Counted from the first letter of the stretch, positions 8,287 through 16,678 are shown. The stretch: DNA of 33,908 nucleotides from Oscillospiraceae bacterium (GCA_020025655.1 JAHHRR010000019.1:1-33908); one strand, 5' to 3'. A program made the numbers and translations. Notes: generated by a model not told the origin, from the letters alone.

Positions 8287-8823
8287 ATGGCGCTGGATAA
8301 AGAATACTTTGACTCAATCCATATAGATATAGTTAAGAAAAAATATTATAACGCCAATAAAGTCGAGGCTGTATTCGAGGACATCCGCAATCAGGCAGAA
8401 GCTTTGAATGAAGAAAACAAGCGTATGCGTGACCAGCTTGATACACTGAACGGAACCAGATTTGAAATAGGCAATGCTATTCTTACTGCCCAGACTGTAT
8501 ATAAAGAGCTTGTGGATAAGGCAAATCAAAGGGCAAAAAATATCATTGCCGAAGCTGAACAGCAGCGTGATGAGATTATAAATGAGGCCCGTGAGCAGCA
8601 GGAGTATGCCGTACAGAGAGTGGAGCGGTGCTATTCCAGAATTAAAGAGCAGCATATGGCGGCTATTGATTCTATAAATGCCGAGTGGCAGGAATTTCTG
8701 TGCGGACTTTATCCTGAGGATGAAGAGCAGCAGCTGGAAGCTCCCGCAGGCGGAATCAGCCAGAAGAATATCGAGAGCAAGGTCGACGCCATTGCAAGAG
8801 AACTGTTTTCAGGTATTGAATAA
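8287..8823 (+). CDS. DivIVA-like coiled-coil protein
   Basis: A 178-residue, hydrophilic, mostly helical protein. The N-terminal 60 residues resemble a DivIVA domain, including YYNANKVEAVFEDI. A second coiled-coil segment has the family-like pattern ILTAQTVYKELVDKANQRAK followed by a run of E, Q and R. In DivIVA/GpsB-type proteins such regions bind curved membrane or division and wall-synthesis partners; the specific partner here is unknown. I chose ATG 8287 because GGAG (8277-8280) lies six bases upstream; an in-frame TTG at 8275 would overlap that site. It has its own promoter and a strong terminator. Confidence 0.75.
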   Translation: MALDKEYFDSIHIDIVKKKYYNANKVEAVFEDIRNQAEALNEENKRMRDQLDTLNGTRFEIGNAILTAQTVYKELVDKANQRAKNIIAEAEQQRDEIINEAREQQEYAVQRVERCYSRIKEQHMAAIDSINAEWQEFLCGLYPEDEEQQLEAPAGGISQKNIESKVDAIARELFSGIE

Positions 8824-8825
8824 AT

Positions 8826-8857
8826 AAAAAGCTGAGTGCTTAGGCACTCAGCTTTTT
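8826..8857 (+). terminator. Shared terminator of the DivIVA-like and phosphatase genes
   Basis: A 14-bp stem AAAAAGCTGAGTGC/GCACTCAGCTTTTT (8826-8839 with 8844-8857), TTAG loop. It is bidirectional and abuts the stop codon of the phosphatase-barstar gene. Confidence 0.92.
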
Positions 8858-9559
8858 TTATGTTACAGCGTTTCCGGCATCGTCGAAAATTTCAAAGATC
8901 TTTTCGTAATATGCATGAGCTTCTCTGGGAGCAGAAGCTTCGGGAGGAAGCAGAAGATATCGCTTTCCCTTCTGGGAGGGGCTTATAAGAATATGGAAAA
9001 CAGCATCCAGATTGTTCCCGAATGCACTGGGCCAGTCGGCAATGGCACGCAATATCCGGTAAAAATCATCCCGCTCGGTGCAGGCTGAAAAATCTACGCA
9101 GCGTATTCCGCTTATACTGTCAAGAAGTCCCTGACAGCCCTCACCGATATCCCGCCATGTAATATCGAAATCTCTGGTATACCACGGGTCGGCAACAGGT
9201 TCTCCGGGTCTGTCGGCATAGTCCAGAAGATTGTGGATTTTATTTTCAGGATCGCCGCCGGAAATCCGCTTCATATCACGCAGATTTTCTTCATCCATGC
9301 CTATAAGCAGATCGTAATGGGCATAGTCCTTTTTTGACATAAGCCTTGCGGTTTTTCCTGAACAGTCTATACCGTGCTTTTCCAGAACCTTTCTGGAAGG
9401 AGGGTAGACAGGGCTTCCTATTTCGTCAGTGTGGGTAGCCGCGGAGGCAATTTCAAATTCATCCTGAAGGCCGGCTCGCAGTACAAGCTCCTTCATGTAA
9501 AATTCAGCGCTGGGGCTTCGGCAAATATTGCCATGGCACACAAAAAGTATTTTAGTCAT
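8858..9559 (-). CDS. Low-molecular-weight protein tyrosine phosphatase fused to a barstar-like domain
   Basis: A 233-residue two-domain protein. Residues 1-150 are a low-molecular-weight phosphatase: P-loop CHGNICRS (C8, R14) and the general-acid segment ADPWYTRDF (D124). Such enzymes remove phosphate from tyrosine and often regulate surface-polysaccharide synthesis. Residues 152-233 resemble barstar, the barnase inhibitor, with a helix containing WPSAFGNNLDAVFHIL. The barstar D35 position is kept (D185), but the key barnase contact D39 is replaced by histidine (H189), so classical RNase inhibition is doubtful. The frame is continuous across the junction. It lies downstream of, and in the same direction as, the glycan operon but beyond that operon's terminator. 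No RNase partner is visible nearby. Confidence 0.85.
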   Translation of the reverse strand: MTKILFVCHGNICRSPSAEFYMKELVLRAGLQDEFEIASAATHTDEIGSPVYPPSRKVLEKHGIDCSGKTARLMSKKDYAHYDLLIGMDEENLRDMKRISGGDPENKIHNLLDYADRPGEPVADPWYTRDFDITWRDIGEGCQGLLDSISGIRCVDFSACTERDDFYRILRAIADWPSAFGNNLDAVFHILISPSQKGKRYLLLPPEASAPREAHAYYEKIFEIFDDAGNAVT

Positions 9560-9570
9560 GTCTCTCTATC

Positions 9571-9849
9571 CTATTTCAAAAATTCATATTTAAACAGTGC
9601 TGGTACGATTTTGCCCAGATAGTACATTCTGAGCATAGCTTTAGGAGCCATATACTCAGAATGAACATCACTGCTGCTGTATATTAAACGGCTATTATTA
9701 AGCCTGTGTGAACTGTCAGTGTCGGTATGTATCTGATATACACCGCAGGTCAGCCGTTCATCATATTCAGGGCAGCCTCTTGCCGCCGTAACAGAAGAAC
9801 ATTCCAGATTAAAAATAAACCCCGGATTTTTACTCCCGGGGTTTAAGAC
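9571..9849 (-). pseudogene. Open frame without a start codon; possible gene remnant
   Basis: In the gap between the phosphatase and aminotransferase genes, one minus-strand frame stays open for 92 codons, from just after the aminotransferase stop to TAG at 9571-9573. It is in the same frame as the aminotransferase but passes through that gene's terminator. There is no in-frame ATG, GTG or TTG with a ribosome binding site; the first ATG is near the end. The last 30 residues (SEYMAPKAMLRMYYLG, then KIVPALFKYEFLK) look like a real basic C-terminus. I read it as a possible decayed 3' end of a glycan gene. Chance openness cannot be excluded. Confidence 0.3.
9811..9844 (-). terminator. Terminator of the surface-glycan operon
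   Basis: Stem AAACCCCGG/CCGGGGTTT (9817-9825 with 9836-9844), ten-base loop, then a U-rich tract on the minus strand. It starts six bases past the aminotransferase stop codon. Confidence 0.85.
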
Positions 9850-10947
9850 TTACTCTAAAATTATATCACAGATGCGGTCAACATCGGTAATACTCAAATC
9901 CGCATAAAGCGGCAGAGTCAGCACTCTGTCGGCAATATATTTTGCAACCGGTGTTTTGCTCGAGTCAAAGCCGGGCAGAACAGAGTAACAGTCAAAGTCA
10001 TTAGTGAGGGGATAGAAATACTTTCTGGCAATAATATCGTGCTTTGCCAGACGGTCATAGACCTGATCTCTCGTATATTTATAATTGTCAAACACAACAG
10101 GGAAGTAGGCATAGTTAGAGCTTACACCCTCCTGACTGGGGTTAAGCTGTAAGCCTTCCACGCCGCTCAGGCGCTTCATGTAATGCTCGTGTACTATGCG
10201 GCGCTTTTCGATTTCCTGAGGCAGATGTCTCAAATTGCAGATACCCATTGCGGCGCAGAACTCATTCATCTTTGCGTTTCCACCTACAAAGGGAACCTCC
10301 TCAGGGCCGTGAATACCGAAGTTTTTCAGGTCATTCAGGCTCTCACGGAGCTTTTCATCGTGATAGCATATGGCACCGCCCTCAATGGTATGGAAAACCT
10401 TTGTGGCATGGAAACTGAACATGGCTGCGTCACCGAAGTTTGCAGAGCTTACACCGTTTTTGGATACGCCGAAGGCGTGGGCGGCATCATAAATGACCTT
10501 CAGATTATGCTTTTCAGCGATAGCCTGAATCTTTTCAACATTGCACAGGTTTCCGTAAACATGGACAGGGATAATAGCAACGGTCTTATCAGTTATAAGC
10601 GCTTCGATTTTGTCTGCGTCCATTGTATAGTCAACAGGATTGATGTCGCAGAAAACAGGCTTGCATCCGCAGCGCACTATGGCATGAGTAGTGGATGCAA
10701 AGGTGAAAGGAGTTGTGATTATTTCACCTCTGAGCTTATAGGCCTGGATGATATTTTCAAGTGCAAGATGGCCGTTAGTAAAGAGGGTGAGGTTATCAAC
10801 ACCCAGATATTCCTTTATTCCGGCTTCCAGCGCTTTGTGCTTAACACCCATATTGGTGAGCCAGTGGCTGTCCCATATTTCTTTTATTTCGTCGCAGTAT
10901 TCCTCAAAATCAGGCATGGAGGAGCGGGTAACATTTATTACTGACAT
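9850..10947 (-). CDS. DegT/DnrJ/EryC1/StrS family aminotransferase
   Basis: A 365-residue PLP-dependent enzyme of the sugar aminotransferase family, which typically makes amino sugars on nucleotide carriers for surface glycans. Visible features: TTPFTFASTTHAI (78-90), the cofactor-binding YDAAHAFG with D154, and the Schiff-base lysine K183 in FSFHATKVFHTIEGGA. Length is normal. AGGAGG lies seven bases before the start. It is the last gene of a five-gene glycan operon, 43 bases after the divergent PLP enzyme. The exact sugar substrate cannot be read from sequence. Confidence 0.92.
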   Translation of the reverse strand: MSVINVTRSSMPDFEEYCDEIKEIWDSHWLTNMGVKHKALEAGIKEYLGVDNLTLFTNGHLALENIIQAYKLRGEIITTPFTFASTTHAIVRCGCKPVFCDINPVDYTMDADKIEALITDKTVAIIPVHVYGNLCNVEKIQAIAEKHNLKVIYDAAHAFGVSKNGVSSANFGDAAMFSFHATKVFHTIEGGAICYHDEKLRESLNDLKNFGIHGPEEVPFVGGNAKMNEFCAAMGICNLRHLPQEIEKRRIVHEHYMKRLSGVEGLQLNPSQEGVSSNYAYFPVVFDNYKYTRDQVYDRLAKHDIIARKYFYPLTNDFDCYSVLPGFDSSKTPVAKYIADRVLTLPLYADLSITDVDRICDIILE

Positions 10948-10990
10948 TTTTTTACCTCCTATTCGTGCCGCAAAGCGGCTAAGAGAAAAT

Positions 10991-11932
10991 TTATTTAAGA
11001 AAGCTTAGTATTCTTTCCATCTCTTCGTGGCCGTAGCGCTGGTCACAGGGCAAGGGAAGAATTTTTGCTGTAAGCGCATATTCGAGGGAGCCTTCGGGGG
11101 CATCCGAAAGAACATTAGGCCAGAGAGTCGGAACAAAGATTTTGTTTGCAATAAGCTCTTTTCTTATTTCGGCAGCATTTTCCGTCATAAACGGATAGGC
11201 ATATGCACCTTGGACGGGGCGAATATCCAGAAGATTACGCTCTTTTAAAGCCTCGTGCAGGAAATTAAAGTTATCACTGCGGACTTTTTTTACATACTCA
11301 TAATCAATGGCATGAAGAAGATTTTCGGTGAGCCGTGACATTGCTTTTACAGGCTTACCGGAGAAATAATCATTATTTTCCGATGCCCTGCCGTAAAATT
11401 CACCGGCATTTTTTTCGAAACGTCCCAGAACAAAATCCATTCTGTCATATGATATATCTCTCTCAAGCTCAGCTGCCGGTGCATCGGTGTATAAAAATCC
11501 GCCGTCCGGTACGCCGAAAAACTTCCGGCAGGTATAAAGGGTGTCCACACCGGAAAGGGGATCATCGAAATAGGCCTGAGCGTTATCAACAATTATGTTG
11601 GAAAACTTGGCCTTTAATGCTTTTAAATCATCATAAGTCAGCTGACCGTAGAAGTTAACAACATAAAGCCACTCGTTTTGTTGAAGCTCCACATCCGCAG
11701 GCTTAAAATCAGGCCCTATATGGTAGTAGCGGATTTCGGCTCCGGCGGCAAGGCAGCTTTCTGCTACAACATCGCACACAAAAACAGGCAGAGCGACTTT
11801 CTTTATGTTTTTCTGCCGCAGCAGATATTCAATACAGGCTCTTCCGCAGCTGAGAGCAAGAGCACCTTCGTGGAGCATAGGCCCGTGAAACTGCTCAAGC
11901 TCAAAATATCCGCCGATTTCTTTCATAGCCAT
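10991..11932 (-). CDS. Divergent DegT-like PLP-dependent enzyme
   Basis: A 313-residue protein with a weak but recognisable fold-type I aminotransferase pattern: GRACIEYLL at the N-terminus (30-38), a DNAQAYF segment (D116, Q119) at the PLP-ring position and TCRKFFGVPDGG (134-145) with a candidate Schiff-base lysine K137. It is shorter than the neighbouring DegT enzyme and most of the large domain is poorly conserved by eye. The start is five bases after the ATP-grasp stop; a second ATG two codons on (11926) has a similarly placed GAG and is an alternative. Operon position suggests a role in making an unusual amino or aminoacyl sugar. Catalysis is inferred from the retained lysine only. Confidence 0.75.
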   Translation of the reverse strand: MAMKEIGGYFELEQFHGPMLHEGALALSCGRACIEYLLRQKNIKKVALPVFVCDVVAESCLAAGAEIRYYHIGPDFKPADVELQQNEWLYVVNFYGQLTYDDLKALKAKFSNIIVDNAQAYFDDPLSGVDTLYTCRKFFGVPDGGFLYTDAPAAELERDISYDRMDFVLGRFEKNAGEFYGRASENNDYFSGKPVKAMSRLTENLLHAIDYEYVKKVRSDNFNFLHEALKERNLLDIRPVQGAYAYPFMTENAAEIRKELIANKIFVPTLWPNVLSDAPEGSLEYALTAKILPLPCDQRYGHEEMERILSFLK

Positions 11933-11937
11933 CTCAA

Positions 11938-13137
11938 TTACTCAACCACAATCTCAAGCCAGTTGTTCAGGCTTGACATACGCAGATCCCGTTCTTCACG
12001 GGAGGGGAATTTAACAACAAGAGTACCGATGGTTTTGTTTGCACCGGTGAATGCCTCGACCTTGTCACCGGGCTTAACCCAGAGGTCTTTTTCCACTATG
12101 CAGCCGGAGAACTGAGGAACGATTTTAAGCTCTTTGAATGTACCGGACTTGTAGCTGTGCAGAATGACCTCGGCGTAATAGCCGGTGTACTGAGGATCAT
12201 GAAGCTCCTCAATCTCCATGCCGAGAGCGGCCTTTACTGCGTTTCTTATAAGGTTGGTACCTGAAACATAGTTGAGCATCTCGCACAGACGGTTGCCGCC
12301 TCCACGGGGAGAAACCTCCATGATATAGGCCTTGCCGTCAGTACCTTCACGGCACTCCACATTGTAGACAGCGTTTTCCATGTGCAGAAGCTTTATAAGC
12401 CGCTGAAGCTCGCTGCGAAGCTCTGCCTGATGCTCCACGCTCATGGAAGAGGGCCATGTAAATCCGGCCGGAGCATAGGGGTTATCAGCGTTTTTATCGA
12501 AATACTGGCTGTTGAAGGAGCAGAATTTAAGCTCTCCGTTTATGCTGAAGCAGTCGGTGTCGGAGGCAAAGCCTTTCTGCTCGATAAAGTCCTCAACGAT
12601 GATGTGTCCGGTAAGAGAATTGCTCATTGCGTACTCGGCAGCAGCTTCAAATTCACGCTCAGAGCTTACCTTGCTGACACCTTTACTGCCTGCGGAATCC
12701 ACAGGCTTTACAATAACGGGATAGCTGAGGGATGCGGCGTCATTAACGGCAGTATCGAGGTCTGTATAATCTTTAAAGCGGGGAACTGTGAAGCCGTTGT
12801 CTGTAAGGAACTTGCGGAAACGGTTCTTGTTCTGCAGAATTTCCACAGACTCATAAGGGCCTACGTTGGGAAGCCCCATTTTTTCTGCCACATATGCAGC
12901 AGTGGTAACTCCGGGGTCACAGGCAAAGGACATTATGCCGTCAATTTTCAGCTCCCTTGCAAGCTCCAGAACCGTATCCTTTTCAACAATGCTTACATTA
13001 TGGTATTCGTCAGAATATCTGTGAGCAATATTATCCGGCAGATAGTCACAGGTAATGGTATGACAGCCCAGTTTCTTAGCCTCTTCAATAACAGGCAGAA
13101 GATAACGGGAACCACCTAAAAGCAGTAATTTTTTCAT
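11938..13137 (-). CDS. ATP-grasp carboxylate-amine ligase family protein
   Basis: A 399-residue ATP-grasp protein that probably forms an amide or peptide-type bond via an acyl phosphate. The N-terminal pre-ATP-grasp Rossmann region starts KKLLLLGGSRYLLP. The ATP-binding segment is VIVKPVDSAGSKGVSKV (K144, 150-153), then VEDF (181-184), and metal ligands E274 and N282 lie in MEVSPRGGGNRLCEM. A C-terminal beta-rich domain follows. I chose the ATG at 13137, directly after the flippase stop (TAA-T-ATG), because AAAGGA lies upstream; an in-frame ATG at 13170 would overlap the flippase gene. In a glycan operon such enzymes often attach amino acids to sugars; that use here is inference. Confidence 0.88.
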   Translation of the reverse strand: MKKLLLLGGSRYLLPVIEEAKKLGCHTITCDYLPDNIAHRYSDEYHNVSIVEKDTVLELARELKIDGIMSFACDPGVTTAAYVAEKMGLPNVGPYESVEILQNKNRFRKFLTDNGFTVPRFKDYTDLDTAVNDAASLSYPVIVKPVDSAGSKGVSKVSSEREFEAAAEYAMSNSLTGHIIVEDFIEQKGFASDTDCFSINGELKFCSFNSQYFDKNADNPYAPAGFTWPSSMSVEHQAELRSELQRLIKLLHMENAVYNVECREGTDGKAYIMEVSPRGGGNRLCEMLNYVSGTNLIRNAVKAALGMEIEELHDPQYTGYYAEVILHSYKSGTFKELKIVPQFSGCIVEKDLWVKPGDKVEAFTGANKTIGTLVVKFPSREERDLRMSSLNNWLEIVVE

Positions 13138-13138
13138 A

Positions 13139-14590
13139 TTATGCGGCATCCTTTCTGCTGGAAAGCACATTTTTTATAATGCCTAAAATGTAGCGGTAAC
13201 TGTCCACCTTGAATACGGCAGAAAGTCCCACATAGATAAGCACACCCAGAGGTACCTGAATTATAAGGGTGAGAATATAGCTCAGACCCAGTTTGGAAAC
13301 AGTGGAAACTGTAAGACCCATGAATGCGGACATAAGAATTGCAGGCAGCATATCCTTAACCTGCTGGAAATAATGGTAATCAAGCAGCCTGCGGTTGGGC
13401 CATACATTTATAAGCTGGGCAAGAAGGCCGGAGAAGAGCTGACCCAGTGCCATGGCAAAAACACCGAAGCGCATGGTTACAAGAAGAACCAGTGTTTCGA
13501 GAATTTTCTTTATAACCTCAAGCTTTAGAAATATATCACTTCTGCCCATGGCCTTTATGGCGTTAAGGTTTGCAGTGTGAAGAGGGTAAAAAGCATAAAC
13601 AATGCAGAAAACCTGCAGAAAAGGCACACAGGGCAGCCATTTATCAGTGAGCAGAAGTCCCACAAAGGGTTCTGCACAGGCTGCAAGACCTGCCATAAGG
13701 GGCATCATAATGTAGCTGCTGGTTTTGATAGCACGACGTGTAATTTCCTTAACCTGAGTTTTATGATCCTGCTCGGCAGACATTACCGGAAGCAGCACAC
13801 TGTCGATTGAATAGTTTATGTTTTCGACTATCAGGTTCGGCAGAGAGTTGCCTCGCTCAAAGAAAGCAAGGTCTGAATTTGTATATTTAATGCCTATAAC
13901 CAGCGGATAGATTTTAAGATAAACTGTGTCCAGAAGGGCGGAGGCCAGAAGCTTCCAACCATAGGAAAGAAGCCCTTTAAGGCGTTTGAAGGAGAACATC
14001 CGTTTAGGCTTCCAGCCCACAGTGAGCCAGAGAATAACGGTGTTTACGGTGACGTTGGAAAGCTGCTGAGCAACCAGAGCCCAGACACCGAAGCCCATAT
14101 AGGCCATTGAGATGCCGAGGATTGCGGAAAAAACGGTTCCGCCTAAGGTGGCGAAGAAGAAACGCTTGAATTGAAGGGTCTTGGATACATAGGCCTGCTG
14201 TACGTTTTTAACGCCGGATACCACAACGGTAAGACCCAGCACACGCATAACGGGGGTGAGGTTCGGCTCGTGGTAAAGGTTGGAAAGGAGCGGTGCTGCA
14301 AAGAACAGCACGATATATAAAACGATGCAGAAGGCGGTGTTAAAATAGAAAACAGAAGAAAAATCCAGATCATCAGGATCCTTTTTCTGAATAAGTGCAT
14401 TGGCCATACCGCTGTCAACAAAGACAAGCAGAATAGAGGTTATAATTGCAACCTTGCTTGTAAGACCGTAAAGCTCGGGGTCAAGAAGTCTTGCAAGAAC
14501 GATGGTAACGACAAATGAAACAAGCTGGGCGCCGCAGCGTTCAAAAAAGCGCCAGAACAGGTTAGAAAAAACTTTGAGTTTATTATCCAT
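13139..14590 (-). CDS. Polysaccharide flippase / lipopolysaccharide biosynthesis protein (MOP superfamily)
   Basis: A 483-residue membrane protein of the oligosaccharide flippase (Wzx-like) family, which moves lipid-linked glycans across the cytoplasmic membrane. Around a dozen to fourteen hydrophobic segments can be counted. The N-terminal pattern (FWRFFERCGAQLVSFVVTIV, then LARLLDPELYGL) is typical of this family, including the conserved arginine and the L-P-x-x-Y/F-G-like turn. Length is normal. It lies 41 bases after the glycosyltransferase and overlaps the end of the ATP-grasp leader, consistent with one operon. Confidence 0.92.
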   Translation of the reverse strand: MDNKLKVFSNLFWRFFERCGAQLVSFVVTIVLARLLDPELYGLTSKVAIITSILLVFVDSGMANALIQKKDPDDLDFSSVFYFNTAFCIVLYIVLFFAAPLLSNLYHEPNLTPVMRVLGLTVVVSGVKNVQQAYVSKTLQFKRFFFATLGGTVFSAILGISMAYMGFGVWALVAQQLSNVTVNTVILWLTVGWKPKRMFSFKRLKGLLSYGWKLLASALLDTVYLKIYPLVIGIKYTNSDLAFFERGNSLPNLIVENINYSIDSVLLPVMSAEQDHKTQVKEITRRAIKTSSYIMMPLMAGLAACAEPFVGLLLTDKWLPCVPFLQVFCIVYAFYPLHTANLNAIKAMGRSDIFLKLEVIKKILETLVLLVTMRFGVFAMALGQLFSGLLAQLINVWPNRRLLDYHYFQQVKDMLPAILMSAFMGLTVSTVSKLGLSYILTLIIQVPLGVLIYVGLSAVFKVDSYRYILGIIKNVLSSRKDAA

Positions 14591-14631
14591 TAAAAATCTC
14601 CGAATGTATTGAAAATGCAGAAATTAAAGCC

Positions 14632-15609
14632 TCAGTAAAAGCCTTTCTTTTTGCGGTAGTATTTATGCAGAGCAGGGCAGAGGCGCTTAATATGAATCTT
14701 TACCCGCTCGGAAAACGGCTGAGACTTGAAAATTCTGTTGTAGGGAGGCTTTACCATCTGCTCCACTTTGCCTTCAAGGAACAGAAGCTCATACTCACGC
14801 TCTAATATAAGCTGAGTAAGAACCGGAAGATCATCAGCAGAGACATGATGCTCCAGAGCCTTGAACATCCCGATTTCGCCCTCTACAAAGCGGGTGCGCT
14901 TTTTATACTGGGCGGCAAGATTTGCACTCCATGAATGGGGATTACTCTGGATGCGGTAGACTGACATTTCTTCGTTTATGAAATGAACAGGCCCGTTCAG
15001 TGAAAGCCATATGGCATCAGGGTAATCACTGAAGCCGTGATCCCGTGCGATGTAATAGAAATCCTGATGGTTTGAAATAATCTCTTTTCTGCAGAGCAGG
15101 GAGCTTGTGTGATAGGCATTGCTCATACCCTGAGCAATCTCTGCAAAAGAAAGGTCATGGTCTGCATCGCAGTTAATGAAAGGCCTGTCAGGAGACTGAC
15201 CTGAGCAGTCATGTATGGTGGAATTATGCACACAGGCGCTGTACTCAGGATGAGCTTCGAGAAAATCCACCTGCTTTTGCAGCTTCAAAGGGTCACACCA
15301 GTAGTCATCACCCTCGCACATGGCAACATACCTGCCTTTTGCATTGGGGAAGAAGAACTCTTCGTAAACATCACGGTGCTGGGAGAAAAGATTCTCCTGC
15401 TGATAAAAAGGGCGAATAATCTGAGGATATTTTTCCGCATACTGCCGGATTATTTCGGCGGTATTGTCACTTGACCTGTCGTCATTTACAAGCACCTCAA
15501 AGTCAAAATCAGTCTGCTGATTTACAAAACCCTCAAGGGCATCGGCAATATAGGGGCCGTGATTAAAAGCGGCACATAAGATGGAAACAAGGCAAGGTTT
15601 TTTATCCAT
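14632..15609 (-). CDS. Family 2 glycosyltransferase
   Basis: A 325-residue GT-A glycosyltransferase. The nucleotide-sugar binding start is LVSILCAAFNHGPYI followed by VLVNDDRSSDNT, and the metal-binding DxD-type motif is in CEGDDYW. Residues after about 250 are helical and basic. The frame is open back to 15738, but I chose ATG 15609: AGGAGA lies 11 bases upstream, the glycosyltransferase fold begins right after it, and the promoter at 15644-15672 would lie inside the longer version. It is the first gene of the glycan operon. The donor and acceptor sugars are unknown. Confidence 0.9.
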   Translation of the reverse strand: MDKKPCLVSILCAAFNHGPYIADALEGFVNQQTDFDFEVLVNDDRSSDNTAEIIRQYAEKYPQIIRPFYQQENLFSQHRDVYEEFFFPNAKGRYVAMCEGDDYWCDPLKLQKQVDFLEAHPEYSACVHNSTIHDCSGQSPDRPFINCDADHDLSFAEIAQGMSNAYHTSSLLCRKEIISNHQDFYYIARDHGFSDYPDAIWLSLNGPVHFINEEMSVYRIQSNPHSWSANLAAQYKKRTRFVEGEIGMFKALEHHVSADDLPVLTQLILEREYELLFLEGKVEQMVKPPYNRIFKSQPFSERVKIHIKRLCPALHKYYRKKKGFY

Positions 15610-15643
15610 AAATACAGAGTTCTCCTGAAAATTGTTACATAAC

Positions 15644-15672
15644 AGTATACTACCAAGGCAATATCTTTTCAA
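15644..15672 (-). promoter_or_regulatory. Promoter of the surface-glycan operon
   Basis: On the minus strand: -35 TTGAAA (15667-15672), 17-bp spacer, -10 TATACT (15644-15649), 34 bases upstream of the glycosyltransferase start and downstream of the psuG terminator. Confidence 0.75.
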
Positions 15673-15692
15673 TATAACAATATGTATAAAAG

Positions 15693-15724
15693 TAAAAGTT
15701 CCTCCCCGCATTTTACGGGGAGGA
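15693..15724 (-). terminator. Terminator of deoD-psuG
   Basis: Stem CCTCCCCG/CGGGGAGG (15701-15708 with 15716-15723) extended by one pair, followed on the minus strand by a U-rich tract. It sits 15 bases past the psuG stop. Confidence 0.85.
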
Positions 15725-15738
15725 CTTATGAAAAACAA

Positions 15739-16653
15739 TCAGTTTTCGGAAAGCTCTTTTGCGGTAAGAGCAGCAATTCTTGCATTATTGAGAACAAGCT
15801 TAATATTGCTCTCCAGACTGTCTCCGCCGGTAAGCTCCACAACCTTTGCAAGAAGGAAGGGGGTAGTGTCCTTGCCGTGGATGCCCTGCTCGCTGCATTC
15901 TTTAAGAGCCTGCTCAATGGCTGCGTCTATAACGGCTTTATCCATAGAGTATTCTTCGGGAATGGGATTTGTTACAAGCATACCGCCCTTGTAATTTAAA
16001 TCCCGCTGAGCACGGAACATATCTGCCAGCTCTTTGGGGCTGTCAACACGGTAGTCAACACCGAAGCCGCTCTTTCTCGTATAGAAAGCGGGCAGCTCGT
16101 CGGTTCCGTAGCCGATTACGGGAACACCCTTGGTTTCCAGATATTCAAGCGTAAGTCCCAGATCCAGAATGGATTTGGCACCGGCACAAACTACCATTAC
16201 AGGCGTCTGAGCAAGCTCCTCAAGGTCGGCAGAGATATCCATAGTGGTTTCTGCGCCTCTGTGGACACCGCCTATGCCGCCGGTAGCAAAGATCTTAATG
16301 CCTGCCATGTGAGCGATTATCATGGTGGTTGTAACAGTGGTTGCACCGTCAATTCCTCTTGCCACGATAGCAGGAAGGTCACGGCGGCTGGCCTTGGTAA
16401 CTGCTCTGCCGGCTTTGCCCAGATGCTCAATCTCCTCATGGGAAAGACCTGCCTTCAAGCGTCCGCCGATAACAGCGATTGTAGCAGGGACTGCGCCGTT
16501 ATCACGAACCATCTGCTCAACCATAAATGCAGTTTCCACATTCTTGGGATACGGCATACCGTGAGAGATTATGGTGCTTTCAAGGGCAACAACGGGATTT
16601 CCTGCATTCAGGGCCTCCTGAACTTCGGGAGATACGTCAAGATATTTGTTCAT
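15739..16653 (-). CDS. psuG: Pseudouridine-5'-phosphate glycosidase
   Basis: A 304-residue enzyme that cleaves the C-C glycosidic bond of pseudouridine 5'-phosphate to uracil and ribose 5-phosphate. Family landmarks include VVALESTIISHGMPYP (E25), VTKASRRDLP (K87), FATGGIGGVHRGAE, MDISADL and CAGAKSILDLG (K160), matching the catalytic residues of the E. coli PsuG/YeiN group. Length is normal. GGAG lies upstream of the start. It follows deoD by 25 bases and shares its promoter. Its usual partner kinase PsuK is not adjacent but is encoded at 31415-32302. Confidence 0.95.
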   Translation of the reverse strand: MNKYLDVSPEVQEALNAGNPVVALESTIISHGMPYPKNVETAFMVEQMVRDNGAVPATIAVIGGRLKAGLSHEEIEHLGKAGRAVTKASRRDLPAIVARGIDGATTVTTTMIIAHMAGIKIFATGGIGGVHRGAETTMDISADLEELAQTPVMVVCAGAKSILDLGLTLEYLETKGVPVIGYGTDELPAFYTRKSGFGVDYRVDSPKELADMFRAQRDLNYKGGMLVTNPIPEEYSMDKAVIDAAIEQALKECSEQGIHGKDTTPFLLAKVVELTGGDSLESNIKLVLNNARIAALTAKELSEN

Positions 16654-16678
16654 GTTATACTCCAGTCGGCGTTACGCA

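Noticed and set aside
10183..10944. A 253-codon plus-strand open frame
   Set aside because: Antisense shadow of the DegT aminotransferase; the translation shows no domain and the real gene is on the minus strand.
12382..13119. A 245-codon plus-strand open frame
   Set aside because: Antisense to the ATP-grasp gene; no ribosome binding site or family pattern.
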